NCBI RefSeq assembly: GCF_000750005.1
Contig: NZ_JPYA01000154.1
Location: 1 to 26,117, forward strand
From: Geobacillus icigianus
Lineage (GTDB): Bacteria > Bacillota > Bacilli > Bacillales > Anoxybacillaceae
Length of the DNA: 26,117 bases
Direction of reading: 5' to 3'
Shown in pieces: positions 1 to 8,073 of this stretch. How positions within the stretch are numbered: the first letter of the stretch is position 1; every line of letters starts with the position of its first letter. The position numbers and the translations under genes were made by a program. The notes beneath the pieces were generated by a model. It was not told the DNA's origin, ran no database searches, and was given only the letters and a program-made list of their open reading frames with translations.

Positions 1-49
1 TTTTATTATTCATTTATGTTGGTTTATATATAAAAAGAGGAGGGTGAAT

Positions 50-438
50 ATGCAGACAGAGAAACATAAAAGGATAAAAGCAAATTTTTCTCCGGAACTG
101 CGTTCAAAAATCCAAAAACTGTACGCTAGGAATAATTGGTATAACTTCTTGGCAATTGGTTATGATTGGTTCATAGTTTTAGACATACTTTTTGTACCCC
201 AATAGGAAGATTCTTTTTACATCCACATCATGACAATTATCACCTTGTACATCATTTGTTTCCTGCGATTCCCCACTATAACTTAAAGAAGGCACATTTA
301 ATCCTAATGGAGGACGCTGCATACAGAGAGGCTCATCATTGTACGGGATTTTTTCAATCATTCTTACCAGGGTTTTATAGTGTCATTGAGGATATATGTG
401 GCATCTCTTTTGATCGAAGTAAAGGTAACATTAGTTAA
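50..438 (+). pseudogene. Fatty-acid desaturase remnant, internally deleted and frameshifted
   Basis: An ATG at 50 follows a good ribosome binding site (AGAGGAGGGTG, about 36-46). It opens a 51-codon frame (MQTEKHKRIKANFSPELRSK...) that stops at 203-205. A different frame across about 180-438 then encodes the C-terminal end of a membrane fatty-acid desaturase: the histidine cluster HDNYHLVHHLFP, then IPHYNLKKAHLILMEDAAYR, ending at a TAA. The first part resembles the N-terminus of the same family. Complete family members are roughly 300-350 residues, so some 200 residues with the membrane helices and the first histidine boxes are missing. The junction lies near 170-185 and also shifts the frame. 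I infer a dead gene with its two ends retained. Composition is AT-rich, unlike the rest of the window. The alternative, a functional short protein, is unlikely because the catalytic di-iron site needs all three histidine boxes. Confidence 0.75.
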
Positions 439-464
439 TGGGTTCATGAAAAGGTGGGAGCATC

Positions 465-1082
465 ATGTTGACAGCATTGCTTCATGGGATTGCATTAGCT
501 TTTGGATTAATTCTACCCCTTGGTGCGCAGAATGTCTTTGTTTTCAACCAAGGGGCCTCACAGCCAAAGTTCAGAGGGGCAGTTCCAGTAATCATTACAG
601 CTTCGCTTTGTGATACTTTACTCATTTTGTTAGCTGTTTTTGGAGTCTCTGTTCTTGTTTTTACGGTTCCTTTACTACAAACTATACTCTTTTCTTTAGG
701 GTTATTCTTTCTGATTTATATGGGGTGGTCTATTTGGAATAGCGACCCTGCAAGCTTAAGGAAGAATGAAGTTGCGTTGACTCCTAAAAAACAGATTATG
801 TTTGCATTATCGGTGTCCCTTCTCAACCCACATGCCATCCTAGATACAGTGGGGGTGATTGGAACTAGTTCGCTGAATTACAATGGATTAGACAAAGTGG
901 TGTTTACTATTGCGACCATTTCGGTTTCTTGGATTTGGTTTTTATGTCTTGCCATTGCCGGAAGAATAGTCGGTAATTTCGATACAACGGGAACACTTTT
1001 AAAAATGGTAAATAAACTATCAGCTTTGATCATATGGGGAGTGGCTGTATACATAGCCGTTCAATTGTATAAAATGTTGTAA
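465..1082 (+). CDS. LysE/ArgO-type amino-acid exporter
   Basis: The 205-residue product is very hydrophobic with about six membrane segments. It has the LysE-family N-terminal pattern (GIALAFGLILPLGAQNVFVFNQG) and the central SLLNPHAILDTVG segment typical of the lysine/arginine exporter branch. By family knowledge such proteins sit in the cytoplasmic membrane and export basic or other amino acids; the substrate cannot be read from the sequence. The ATG at 465 is preceded by AAAGGTGGGAG at good spacing, and the length is normal for the family. It follows the broken desaturase by 26 bp. Codon use is AT-rich (one sampled line is about 37% GC), in contrast to the GC-rich genes from 1.5 kb onward, which suggests acquisition from another lineage. 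Confidence 0.85.
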   Translation: MLTALLHGIALAFGLILPLGAQNVFVFNQGASQPKFRGAVPVIITASLCDTLLILLAVFGVSVLVFTVPLLQTILFSLGLFFLIYMGWSIWNSDPASLRKNEVALTPKKQIMFALSVSLLNPHAILDTVGVIGTSSLNYNGLDKVVFTIATISVSWIWFLCLAIAGRIVGNFDTTGTLLKMVNKLSALIIWGVAVYIAVQLYKML

Positions 1083-1140
1083 GTAGGACTACCTGTAGTG
1101 TTCCGTGTACACTCCAGAAATACACGCAAACGAAACCGTT

Positions 1141-1238
1141 CTAGAAGGCCGGTGAAAAACGGCTAATTCCCTTCATCAATGGGGGAATGAGTGAAAAGTC
1201 GGATCGGTGCAACAAGGTTTCTCGAGTTGATAAATAAC
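1141..1238 (+). repeat. Dispersed ~100-bp repeat, copy A
   Basis: It starts CTAGAAGGCCGGTGAAAAAC, contains an inner hairpin (ATTCCC ... GGGAAT), then the conserved GGTGCAACAAGG, and ends with a T-rich/A-rich stem (TTTCTC ... TTGATAAA). By eye about three quarters of positions match the minus-strand copy at 23640-23737. It lies between the exporter and the bidirectional terminator, outside any gene. Confidence 0.75.
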
Positions 1239-1275
1239 ATTGCCAATCCGTATTTAGGATTCCATCACCATCCTC

Positions 1276-1364
1276 CTAGAAGGCTGGTAAAAAACATTGG
1301 TTTCCTTTGGTCGATGAATAAAAGTGTGCGGTGTTGCAAGGCTTTTCTATTTGAGAAACGATGC
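1276..1364 (+). repeat. Dispersed ~100-bp repeat, copy B
   Basis: A second copy in the same orientation, 37 bp after copy A. It begins CTAGAAGGCTGGTAAAAAAC and carries GGTGTTGCAAGGC, then the terminal hairpin TTTTCT-ATTT-GAGAAA. The middle is more diverged from copy A than the two ends are. The 3' part matches the minus-strand copy at 23909-24007 particularly well (GGCTTTTCTATTTGA shared). Confidence 0.65.
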
Positions 1365-1422
1365 TAGGAAGCAGTGTGCACGATTTCATCCCCCTCCTCC
1401 TAGGTACACGCCCGAAATATGC

Positions 1423-1469
1423 CAAAATGCCTCTCGTCCCTTTGGTATCAAGGGATGAGAGGCATTTTG
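1423..1469. terminator. Bidirectional rho-independent terminator
   Basis: Arms CAAAATGCCTCTC and GAGAGGCATTTTG form a long stem of about 20 bp with a short loop, flanked by A- and T-runs on both sides. It lies between the converging exporter (+) and pbpG (-) and can serve both. Confidence 0.85.
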
Positions 1470-1503
1470 TTTGCCTAGTCACTGTAGAACTCGGGCTTCT
1501 GAT

Positions 1504-3549
1504 TTAAAACCACGGGAACCATTTCTCAAACCAGCTTTTTCCGTCTTCTTTTTTCTTCTTTTTCTTTTCCAGATGGTCGGTGCAATAGTCAGTCGGTTCG
1601 GTGCCGATGAGATAGTACGTTTTTCGCTTCACCGGACAAGCGTCGGTGGCCAGTTTGCCGTTTTGCGGGTCGATGTCGACGCCGATGACTCCTTTCGTAG
1701 GTTTGAATGACCGTTTTGGTTCATCGGCGAGCCCTTCTTCCATAAAGTGAACCCAGATTTGTTTGGCGTATTGTTTTTCGTCAAAGCGATCTAGTGGCTC
1801 GCCGCGGTCGTAGCCGGTCCAGACGCCGGCGACCAGTTGTGGGGCGAACCCGATCATCCAACTGTCCGTTTTTGTCGTTCCCGATTTGCCGGCGTAGGGT
1901 CGTGTAATGTCATCGGCGATCGACTGTCCAGTGACGGTGGTGTAGCCGTTTAACTTCGGGTCGAACATTCCGGTCATTAAATGGGCCGTCACAAACGCCG
2001 CATCGCGGTCGAGCACTTGCCGGCTTGCCGGTTGGTGCTCGTAGATCACGTTGCCGGCGCTGTCGACTACTTTTTTAATGAACACTGGGTCGTTTCGTTT
2101 GCCGTAGTTGGCGATGGTGCTGTAGGCGGCGACCATGTCGATCACCCTCACTGGCGAAGTGCCGAGCGCCAATGACGGCACGGCTTTTAGCTTGCTCGTG
2201 ATGCCGAGCGTCTTCGCTGTGTCAACGAGTTTGTCGGCTCCGATAAATTGCAGCGTCTTGACCGCAAAGACGTTGTCGGATACAGCGAGCGCTTGGGCGA
2301 GGGTAATTGGGCCGTTCGCATAATAGTCATTGTAGTTATGAGGCGTGTACCTCGCCCGGCCGTCATCAAACGTAAACGTCGTCAGTTCGCTGCGCAGCTG
2401 GGTCGATGGCGTGAATCCTTGCTCGATCGCCGCGTAATACAAAAATGGTTTGAACGTCGACCCCGGCTGGCGTTCCGCCTGCACCGCCCGGTTGAACGGG
2501 CTCTCTTGATAGTTTCGCCCGCCGACGAGCGCTTTTACTTCTCCGGTTCGCGGATCCATGGCGACCAGCGCCGCCTGAATGGCCGAGTTTGGGTTGATGA
2601 TGCGCGCGATTTGCTCTTCGGCAATTCGTTGCAGACGCGGATCGAGCGTCGTATAGACGCGCAGCCCCCCAAGCTCGATCGTCCGCTCGTCAAGGCCAAG
2701 CTTCGTGCGCAGCTGCTGCTTGACGACATCTTGAAAATACGGGGCGATCGGCTGCTCGCGTTCATGATGCCGAACGTAGACGAGTTTGGCACGGTAGGCC
2801 TGCTCCGCTTCTTGGCGGCTGATGTAGCCGGCTTCCGCCATGGAGAGAAGGACGATTTTTTGCCGCGCTTTCGCTCGCTGTTCATTGACGAACGGGGAGT
2901 AGTAATACGGCCCTTTCGGAATGCCGGCTAGCATGGCCGCTTCGCTGAGCGTCAGCTCGCTCGCGTGCTTGCCGAAATAGTAGCGGGCTGCTGCTTCGAT
3001 GCCGTAAGCTCCGTGTCCGTAATAAATCGTATTGAAGTAGCCTTCCAAGATTTTGTCTTTGCTGTAGTTGGTTTCAAGGCGGATCGTATAAAGCGCCTCT
3101 TGAATTTTCCGCGACCACGTTTTTTCATGCGTCAAAAACAAGTTGCGCGCGTATTGCTGCGTGATCGTGCTCGCGCCCTCGACTTTCGCCATCGCCCGCA
3201 CGTTGGCGATGACAGCGGCGGCGATCCGTTTAAAGTCAAAGCCGTGGTGGCTGTAAAACTTTCGGTCTTCCACCGCGATCGTTGCTTCTATGGCGTGCGG
3301 CGAGATGTCATCGAGATGAACCCAGTAACGCTTCTGCCCTTGGTCGCTTTCCCCGATTTTGCTGCCGTCATCGGCATAAAACAATGTCGTCTGCGGCACA
3401 GCGACCGGCGGTGCTCCTGCCATTTTGGCAAACAAAATAAAGCCCCCGAGAGCAGCGAAAGCAAAAACGGCGAGGAACACGGTGATAAAGACGGCGGCGC
3501 GCACATATTTCCACGCGCCGCGAAAACGGCTGCTCGGGATCGGTTCCAT
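1504..3549 (-). CDS. pbpG: Bifunctional penicillin-binding protein 2d (class A)
   Basis: A membrane-anchored peptidoglycan synthase with glycosyltransferase and transpeptidase domains. An N-terminal helix (residues ~16-42) is followed by the GT51 domain with the EDRKFYSHHGFD motif (catalytic Glu about residue 94) and GASTITQQYARNL. The transpeptidase domain has QPGSTFKP (nucleophile Ser about 364), SDN and KSGTT. The tail is lysine-rich. I chose the ATG at 3549 (681 residues). A longer reading from a TTG at 3564 is unlikely because that codon lies inside the ribosome binding site (GGGGGGATGG). Placement directly divergent from speE-speB matches B. subtilis pbpG (ywhE), and the sequence closely resembles PBP2d as I recall it. 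In B. subtilis this enzyme acts in the forespore on the germ-cell wall; a CATACTA element upstream fits that role. Confidence 0.93.
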   Translation of the reverse strand: MEPIPSSRFRGAWKYVRAAVFITVFLAVFAFAALGGFILFAKMAGAPPVAVPQTTLFYADDGSKIGESDQGQKRYWVHLDDISPHAIEATIAVEDRKFYSHHGFDFKRIAAAVIANVRAMAKVEGASTITQQYARNLFLTHEKTWSRKIQEALYTIRLETNYSKDKILEGYFNTIYYGHGAYGIEAAARYYFGKHASELTLSEAAMLAGIPKGPYYYSPFVNEQRAKARQKIVLLSMAEAGYISRQEAEQAYRAKLVYVRHHEREQPIAPYFQDVVKQQLRTKLGLDERTIELGGLRVYTTLDPRLQRIAEEQIARIINPNSAIQAALVAMDPRTGEVKALVGGRNYQESPFNRAVQAERQPGSTFKPFLYYAAIEQGFTPSTQLRSELTTFTFDDGRARYTPHNYNDYYANGPITLAQALAVSDNVFAVKTLQFIGADKLVDTAKTLGITSKLKAVPSLALGTSPVRVIDMVAAYSTIANYGKRNDPVFIKKVVDSAGNVIYEHQPASRQVLDRDAAFVTAHLMTGMFDPKLNGYTTVTGQSIADDITRPYAGKSGTTKTDSWMIGFAPQLVAGVWTGYDRGEPLDRFDEKQYAKQIWVHFMEEGLADEPKRSFKPTKGVIGVDIDPQNGKLATDACPVKRKTYYLIGTEPTDYCTDHLEKKKKKKEDGKSWFEKWFPWF

Positions 3550-3627
3550 TGCCCATCCCCCCAACGGTTTCAGCGGTGCTTGACGCAGGCGCCTGCTTGA
3601 TAGGGAGGCGCTTTCCGCTTTTCTTAC

Positions 3628-3657
3628 TAGTATGAAAAAAATTTTGTTATTTTAAAC
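3628..3657 (-). promoter_or_regulatory. Candidate forespore (sigma-F/sigma-G type) promoter of pbpG
   Basis: On the minus strand CATACTA (3634-3628) matches the sigma-G/sigma-F -10 consensus. A GTTTA about 18 bp upstream is a weak -35 match. The site is about 80 bp from the pbpG start. B. subtilis pbpG is known to be forespore-expressed; the assignment here is by motif only. Confidence 0.45.
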
Positions 3658-3666
3658 TCGTTCCCC

Positions 3667-3694
3667 TTGCATTTTTGCTAGATTGCTCTATACT
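3667..3694 (+). promoter_or_regulatory. Sigma-A-type promoter of speE-speB
   Basis: TTGCAT (3667-3672), a 16-bp spacer, then TATACT (3689-3694). The site is about 75 bp upstream of the speE start. Confidence 0.6.
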
Positions 3695-3767
3695 TTTTCA
3701 TGTTTAGTTTTTTGTTGGCAAGGGAAACTTGATAGTAAGCAAACGCTCGGAGAAAGGATGTTACCGA

Positions 3768-4595
3768 ATGGAACTATGGTTTACGGAAAAACAGACGGAA
3801 CATTTCGGCATCACGGCACGCATCATCCGCACTTTACATACAGAGCAAACGCCGTTTCAAAAGCTCGATATGGTCGAAACAGCCGAGTTTGGCAACATGC
3901 TCATTCTAGACGGCATGGTGATGACGACGCAAAAAGATGAATTTGTCTACCATGAGATGGTCGCCCATGTGCCGCTGTTTACCCACCCGCATCCGGAAAA
4001 CGTGCTGGTCGTCGGCGGCGGCGACGGCGGCGTCATCCGTGAAGTGCTGAAGCACCCAAGCGTCAAAAAGGCGACGCTGGTTGAAATCGACGGCAAGGTG
4101 ATCGAATGCTCGAAAAAATATTTGCCGGAAATCGCTGGCCAACTTGACGATCCGCGCGTCGAAGTGAAAGTCGATGACGGGTTTATGCATATCGCGAAAA
4201 GCGAAAATGAGTATGACGTCATTATGGTTGACTCGACAGAACCGGTCGGTCCGGCGGTCAACTTGTTCACAAAAGGGTTTTACGCCGGCATTGCCAAGGC
4301 ATTGAAAGAGGACGGCATTTTCGTTGCCCAAACGGACAATCCGTGGTTTAAGGCGGATTTGATTCGCACCGTTTACCGTGATGTAAAGGAGATTTTCCCG
4401 GTTACGCGTCTATATACGGCGAACATTCCGACCTATCCAAGCGGGCTCTGGACGTTTACGCTCGGCTCGAAAAAATACGACCCGCTTGCGGTGAGCGACG
4501 ACCGTTTCCATGACATTGAGACGAACTATTACACGAAAGAGCTGCACAAAGCGTGTTTTGTCTTGCCGAAATTTGTCGCCGATTTAACGAAGTAA
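3768..4595 (+). CDS. speE: Spermidine synthase (aminopropyltransferase)
   Basis: Transfers the aminopropyl group of decarboxylated S-adenosylmethionine to putrescine (or, in some thermophiles, to agmatine). The 275-residue product has the cofactor-binding loop [16 protein letters not shown], the acidic VEIDGKV strand end, [15 protein letters not shown], and the gatekeeping/active-site segment [12 protein letters not shown] start it at the ATG at 3768 ([14 protein letters not shown]). Its spacing from AGAAAGGATG is good, and length and N-terminus match B. subtilis SpeE; an in-frame ATG 39 bp upstream would add residues the family lacks. It is followed 13 bp later by speB, forming a two-gene polyamine operon. 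Polyamines are thought to stabilise nucleic acids in thermophiles. Confidence 0.95.
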   Translation: MELWFTEKQTEHFGITARIIRTLHTEQTPFQKLDMVETAEFGNMLILDGMVMTTQKDEFVYHEMVAHVPLFTHPHPENVLVVGGGDGGVIREVLKHPSVKKATLVEIDGKVIECSKKYLPEIAGQLDDPRVEVKVDDGFMHIAKSENEYDVIMVDSTEPVGPAVNLFTKGFYAGIAKALKEDGIFVAQTDNPWFKADLIRTVYRDVKEIFPVTRLYTANIPTYPSGLWTFTLGSKKYDPLAVSDDRFHDIETNYYTKELHKACFVLPKFVADLTK

Positions 4596-4608
4596 GGGGG
4601 CGCAGGCG

Positions 4609-5484
4609 ATGCGGTTTGATGAAGCCTATTCAGGCAACGTGTTTATCGGCAGCCATCCGAATTTCGAAGAAAGCGAAGCCATCATCTACGGAATGCCGAT
4701 GGACTGGACGGTCAGCTACCGGCCCGGCTCGCGGTTCGGCCCGGCTCGCATCCGCGAAGTGTCGATCGGGCTTGAGGAGTACAGCCCGTATTTGGACCGT
4801 GAACTCAAGGACGTTCGCTACTTTGACGCCGGTGATATCCCGCTGCCGTTTGGCAATGCGGCGCGCAGTTTGGAGCTGATTGAGCAGTTTGTCAGAAGAG
4901 TGCTCGATGCTGGAAAATTTCCGCTCGGTCTTGGCGGTGAACACCTTGTCTCTTGGCCGGTGATCAAAGCGGTGTACGACTATTATCCGGATGTCGCCGT
5001 CATTCATATGGACGCGCATACCGACTTGCGCGAACATTACGAAGGCGAGCCGCTGTCGCACGCGACGCCGATCCGCAAGGTCGCTGACTTGATCGGACCG
5101 ACGAACGTTTTTTCGTTTGGCATCCGTTCCGGCATGAAAGAAGAGTTCGAATGGGCGAAAGAAAACGGCATGTACATCGCCAAGTTTGAGGTGCTTGAAC
5201 CGCTCCGTTCCGTGCTGCCGAAGCTCGCCGGCCGCCCGGTGTATGTGACGATCGATATCGATGTGCTTGATCCCGCTCACGCCCCGGGCACGGGAACGGT
5301 CGATGCCGGTGGGATTACATCGAAAGAACTATTAGCCGCCATCCATGAGATCGCCCGCTCCGACGTCCGCGTCGTCGGCGCCGATTTGGTGGAAGTTGCA
5401 CCGATTTACGACCATTCGGAACAAACCGCCAATACAGCGAGCAAGCTTGTGCGGGAAATGCTGCTGGGTTGGGTGGCCAAGTGA
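4609..5484 (+). CDS. speB: Agmatinase (agmatine ureohydrolase)
   Basis: Hydrolyses agmatine to putrescine and urea, supplying the SpeE substrate. The 291-residue protein has all the dinuclear manganese ligands of the ureohydrolase family: GGEH (His about 112), DAHTDL (Asp 135, His 137, Asp 139) and DIDVLDPAHAPGTGT (Asp 216, Asp 218). The ATG follows AAGGGGGCG. The pairing with speE, with only 13 bp between them, supports agmatinase over arginase or formimidoylglutamase. A strong terminator follows immediately. No arginine decarboxylase is in the window. Confidence 0.94.
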   Translation: MRFDEAYSGNVFIGSHPNFEESEAIIYGMPMDWTVSYRPGSRFGPARIREVSIGLEEYSPYLDRELKDVRYFDAGDIPLPFGNAARSLELIEQFVRRVLDAGKFPLGLGGEHLVSWPVIKAVYDYYPDVAVIHMDAHTDLREHYEGEPLSHATPIRKVADLIGPTNVFSFGIRSGMKEEFEWAKENGMYIAKFEVLEPLRSVLPKLAGRPVYVTIDIDVLDPAHAPGTGTVDAGGITSKELLAAIHEIARSDVRVVGADLVEVAPIYDHSEQTANTASKLVREMLLGWVAK

Positions 5485-5490
5485 ATAGAG

Positions 5491-5531
5491 AAAAAAGCGC
5501 CTAAATCGCCAGCGGGCGAGGGCGCTTTTTT
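5491..5531 (+). terminator. Rho-independent terminator after speB
   Basis: AAAAAAGCGCC (5491-5501) pairs with GGCGCTTTTTT (5521-5531) around an inner TCGCC/GGCGA stem, ending in a T-run. It begins 6 bp after the speB stop. Confidence 0.9.
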
Positions 5532-5571
5532 GTGTGCAGGAGAAAGGTTGCTGGAATATGAGCGTTCCATA

Positions 5572-5600
5572 TTGAATCAGTCGGGACAGTTCTTTATACT
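5572..5600 (+). promoter_or_regulatory. Sigma-A promoter of ywiB-argS
   Basis: TTGAAT (5572-5577), 17 bp, TATACT (5595-5600), located between the speB terminator and the ywiB start. The predicted transcript starts about 30 bp before the ATG. Confidence 0.7.
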
Positions 5601-5640
5601 TATTGATATGACTGGGTTCGCAAAGGTGTGTTCAGCAAAT

Positions 5641-6072
5641 ATGAACGAAACAAACGGGATTCCGGTGCGGCTTCGTCAAGTGGCCGTCATCCGCGACGGT
5701 GCGCACCAAGAGACGATCGCGCTTGAAGTGGACGGCATGTATTACATAAAGGGGACAACCGTGTATTTGCAGTTTGTCGAGGAAAACGAACTCGGACGGG
5801 TGAACAACATTGTGAAAATCGCGCCTGACGAGGTGACCGTTCTCCGTTCTGGGGCGGTTGAGATGCGGCAAACGTTCCGCTGCCAGCAGGAAATGCCGGG
5901 CCATTACCAAACGGTGTTTGGACGGTGGGGGCTGGCGACAAAAACGGAGGCGATCGAGTTCCGATATGACGAAAGACGGAAACAAGGGCAGCTCTTTCTC
6001 TCATATGAGCTGATGCTAGAGCACGAGCGGAGCGGGCGCCATACGTTGACGCTAACATTTAAGGGGGTATAG
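5641..6072 (+). CDS. ywiB: YwiB-like DUF1934 beta-barrel protein
   Basis: A 143-residue soluble protein without signal peptide or membrane helices. It is rich in alternating beta-strand patterns ([29 protein letters not shown]), consistent with the DUF1934 lipocalin-like fold. Length and sequence resemble B. subtilis YwiB; its biochemical function is unknown to me. The frame is open upstream to 5530, but I start at the ATG at 5641, because the upstream stretch contains the promoter (5572-5600) and the family begins here. AAAGGTG lies 12 nt before this ATG. Its last codons hold the ribosome binding site of argS, which starts 4 bp after its stop, so the two are probably translationally coupled. 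Placement next to argS is conserved in bacilli. Confidence 0.85.
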   Translation: MNETNGIPVRLRQVAVIRDGAHQETIALEVDGMYYIKGTTVYLQFVEENELGRVNNIVKIAPDEVTVLRSGAVEMRQTFRCQQEMPGHYQTVFGRWGLATKTEAIEFRYDERRKQGQLFLSYELMLEHERSGRHTLTLTFKGV

Positions 6073-6076
6073 GCCG

Positions 6077-7750
6077 ATGAACATTGTCGGACAGATGAAA
6101 GAAAAGCTGAAAGAGGAAATTCGCGAGGCGGCGGTCAAAGCCGGTCTGACAGCTGCCGAAGAGCTGCCGGACGTGCTCTTGGAGGTGCCGCGCGACAAGG
6201 CGCATGGCGACTACTCAACGAACATCGCCATGCAGCTCGCCCGCATCGCGAAAAAGCCGCCGCGGGCGATCGCTGAAGCCATCGTCGGACAGCTTGACCG
6301 CGAGCGGGTGTCGGTTGAGCGCATCGAGGTAGCAGGGCCGGGCTTTATCAACTTTTATATGGACAACCGCTATTTGACGGCGGTCGTGCCGGCGATTTTG
6401 CAGGCGGGGCAAGCGTATGGCGAGTCGAACGTCGGCAACGGGGAAAAAGTGCAAGTCGAGTTCGTCTCCGCCAACCCGACCGGCGATTTGCATTTAGGCC
6501 ATGCCCGCGGCGCGGCGGTTGGCGATTCGCTTTGCAACATTTTAGCGAAAGCCGGGTTCGATGTGACGCGCGAATATTACATCAATGACGCCGGCAAGCA
6601 AATTTACAACTTGGCGAAATCGGTCGAAGCCCGTTATTTTCAGGCGCTCGGTGTCGATATGCCGCTGCCGGAGGACGGCTATTACGGCGACGATATCGTC
6701 GAAATCGGCAAACAGCTTGCGGCTGAATACGGCGACCGGTTTGTCGAAGTGGGGGAAGACGAGCGGCTTGCCTTTTTCCGCGACTACGGGCTCCGTTATG
6801 AGCTTGAGAAAATCAAGAAAGACTTGGCCGACTTCCGCGTGCCGTTTGACGTTTGGTATTCGGAAACATCGCTTTATGAAAGCGGCAAAATCGACGAGGC
6901 GCTCGCTACGCTGCGTGAGCGCGGCTATATTTACGAGCAGGACGGAGCGACATGGTTCCGTTCGACGGCGTTTGGGGACGACAAAGACCGCGTGTTGATT
7001 AAACAGGACGGTACGTATACGTACTTGCTCCCGGACATCGCCTACCATCAAGACAAGCTGCGGCGCGGGTTCCAAAAGCTCATCAACATTTGGGGAGCGG
7101 ACCATCACGGCTACATTCCGCGCATGAAAGCGGCGATCGCCGCGCTCGGCTATGACCCGGAGGCGCTCGAAGTCGAAGTCATTCAAATGGTGAATCTATA
7201 TCAAAACGGCGAGCGCGTCAAAATGAGCAAGCGCACCGGCAAAGCGGTGACGATGCGCGAGCTGATGGAAGAGGTCGGTGTCGATGCCGTTCGCTATTTC
7301 TTTGCCATGCGCTCGGGCGATACGCATTTGGATTTTGACATGGATTTGGCTGTGTCGCAGTCGAATGAAAACCCGGTTTACTACGTCCAATACGCGCACG
7401 CCCGCGTTTCCAGCATTCTTCGCCAAGCGGAGGAACAACACCTTTCCTACGATGGCGATGTAGCTCTTCATCATCTTGTCGGGACGGAAAAAGAGGTCGA
7501 GCTGCTCAAAGTGCTCGGCGATTTCCCCGATGTCGTCGCCGAGGCGGCGCTCAAGCGGATGCCGCACCGCGTCACCGCCTATGCGTTTGAGTTGGCATCG
7601 GCGCTTCACAGCTTTTACAATGCGGAGAAAGTGCTTGACCTAGACCATATCGAAAAAACGAAAGCCCGCCTCGCGCTTGTCAAGGCGGTGCAAATCACGC
7701 TGCAAAACGCGTTGACGCTGATCGGCGTTTCAGCGCCCGAGCAGATGTAA
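6077..7750 (+). CDS. argS: Arginyl-tRNA synthetase
   Basis: Charges tRNA-Arg with arginine in the cytoplasm. The 557-residue class I synthetase begins with the ArgS-specific N-terminal additional domain (residues ~1-110), which recognises the tRNA D-loop. The catalytic core follows with [15 protein letters not shown] (HIGH box His 139/His 142), [15 protein letters not shown] and the signature [12 protein letters not shown] (Lys about 382). The C-terminal half is the alpha-helical anticodon-binding DALR domain, with the characteristic [15 protein letters not shown]. The ATG has AAGGGGGT overlapping the end of ywiB. A moderate hairpin follows the stop. Confidence 0.97.
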   Translation: MNIVGQMKEKLKEEIREAAVKAGLTAAEELPDVLLEVPRDKAHGDYSTNIAMQLARIAKKPPRAIAEAIVGQLDRERVSVERIEVAGPGFINFYMDNRYLTAVVPAILQAGQAYGESNVGNGEKVQVEFVSANPTGDLHLGHARGAAVGDSLCNILAKAGFDVTREYYINDAGKQIYNLAKSVEARYFQALGVDMPLPEDGYYGDDIVEIGKQLAAEYGDRFVEVGEDERLAFFRDYGLRYELEKIKKDLADFRVPFDVWYSETSLYESGKIDEALATLRERGYIYEQDGATWFRSTAFGDDKDRVLIKQDGTYTYLLPDIAYHQDKLRRGFQKLINIWGADHHGYIPRMKAAIAALGYDPEALEVEVIQMVNLYQNGERVKMSKRTGKAVTMRELMEEVGVDAVRYFFAMRSGDTHLDFDMDLAVSQSNENPVYYVQYAHARVSSILRQAEEQHLSYDGDVALHHLVGTEKEVELLKVLGDFPDVVAEAALKRMPHRVTAYAFELASALHSFYNAEKVLDLDHIEKTKARLALVKAVQITLQNALTLIGVSAPEQM

Positions 7751-7755
7751 TCATC

Positions 7756-7780
7756 GAGGGGGAGCGGCTACCCCCTCTTT
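7756..7780 (+). terminator. Terminator-like hairpin after argS
   Basis: GAGGGGG (7756-7762) pairs with CCCCCTC (7771-7777), followed by the short T-rich stretch TTTCGTTT. The T-run is modest, so some readthrough into the next small gene is possible. Confidence 0.65.
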
Positions 7781-7824
7781 CGTTTGGGCATTCTAAGGAA
7801 AAATGACAGCGGAGGATGCAACCT

Positions 7825-7995
7825 ATGAAAGAAATCGTATTATCGCTTGTCACTGGCATGGTGGTCGGGTTTTTGTTTACGCTGTTCCGTCTGCCGATTC
7901 CGGCTCCCCCAGCGTTGGCCGGCATCGCCGGCATCGTCGGGGTGTATCTCGGCATGCGGCTGTTTCAATGGCTGGCGATATTTTGGCGATCCTAA
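7825..7995 (+). CDS. Small XapX-domain (DUF1427) membrane protein
   Basis: A 56-codon gene: ATG at 7825, stop TAA at 7993-7995, with a clear ribosome binding site (GGAGG, 7811-7815) nine bases before the start. The product has an N-terminal helix (IVLSLVTGMVVGFLFTLF), then the hallmark LPIPAPPALAGIAGIVGVYLG, and a C-terminal aromatic/basic end (FQWLAIFWRS). This is the XapX-domain architecture: two short hydrophobic segments around a proline-rich turn. The function of the family is not known to me. It follows argS on the same strand and converges on clsB, 78 bp from that gene's stop. The gap holds inverted GC-rich elements (CGCCCC/GGGGCG, CGGCGT/ACGCCG) that could act as a weak shared terminator. 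It is easily missed because of its length and longer overlapping frames. Confidence 0.8.
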   Translation: MKEIVLSLVTGMVVGFLFTLFRLPIPAPPALAGIAGIVGVYLGMRLFQWLAIFWRS

Positions 7996-8073
7996 CCGGA
8001 CCATCGCCCCGTTCGGCGTGACATCAACGGCGTTATACGCCGGGCCGGATGGGGCGCATTCGTTTTGAGCGGA

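Noticed and set aside
166..438. A free-standing 90-residue histidine-rich protein
   Set aside because: The histidine pattern is the third box of a membrane desaturase and a matching N-terminus lies upstream in another frame, so it is a gene remnant.
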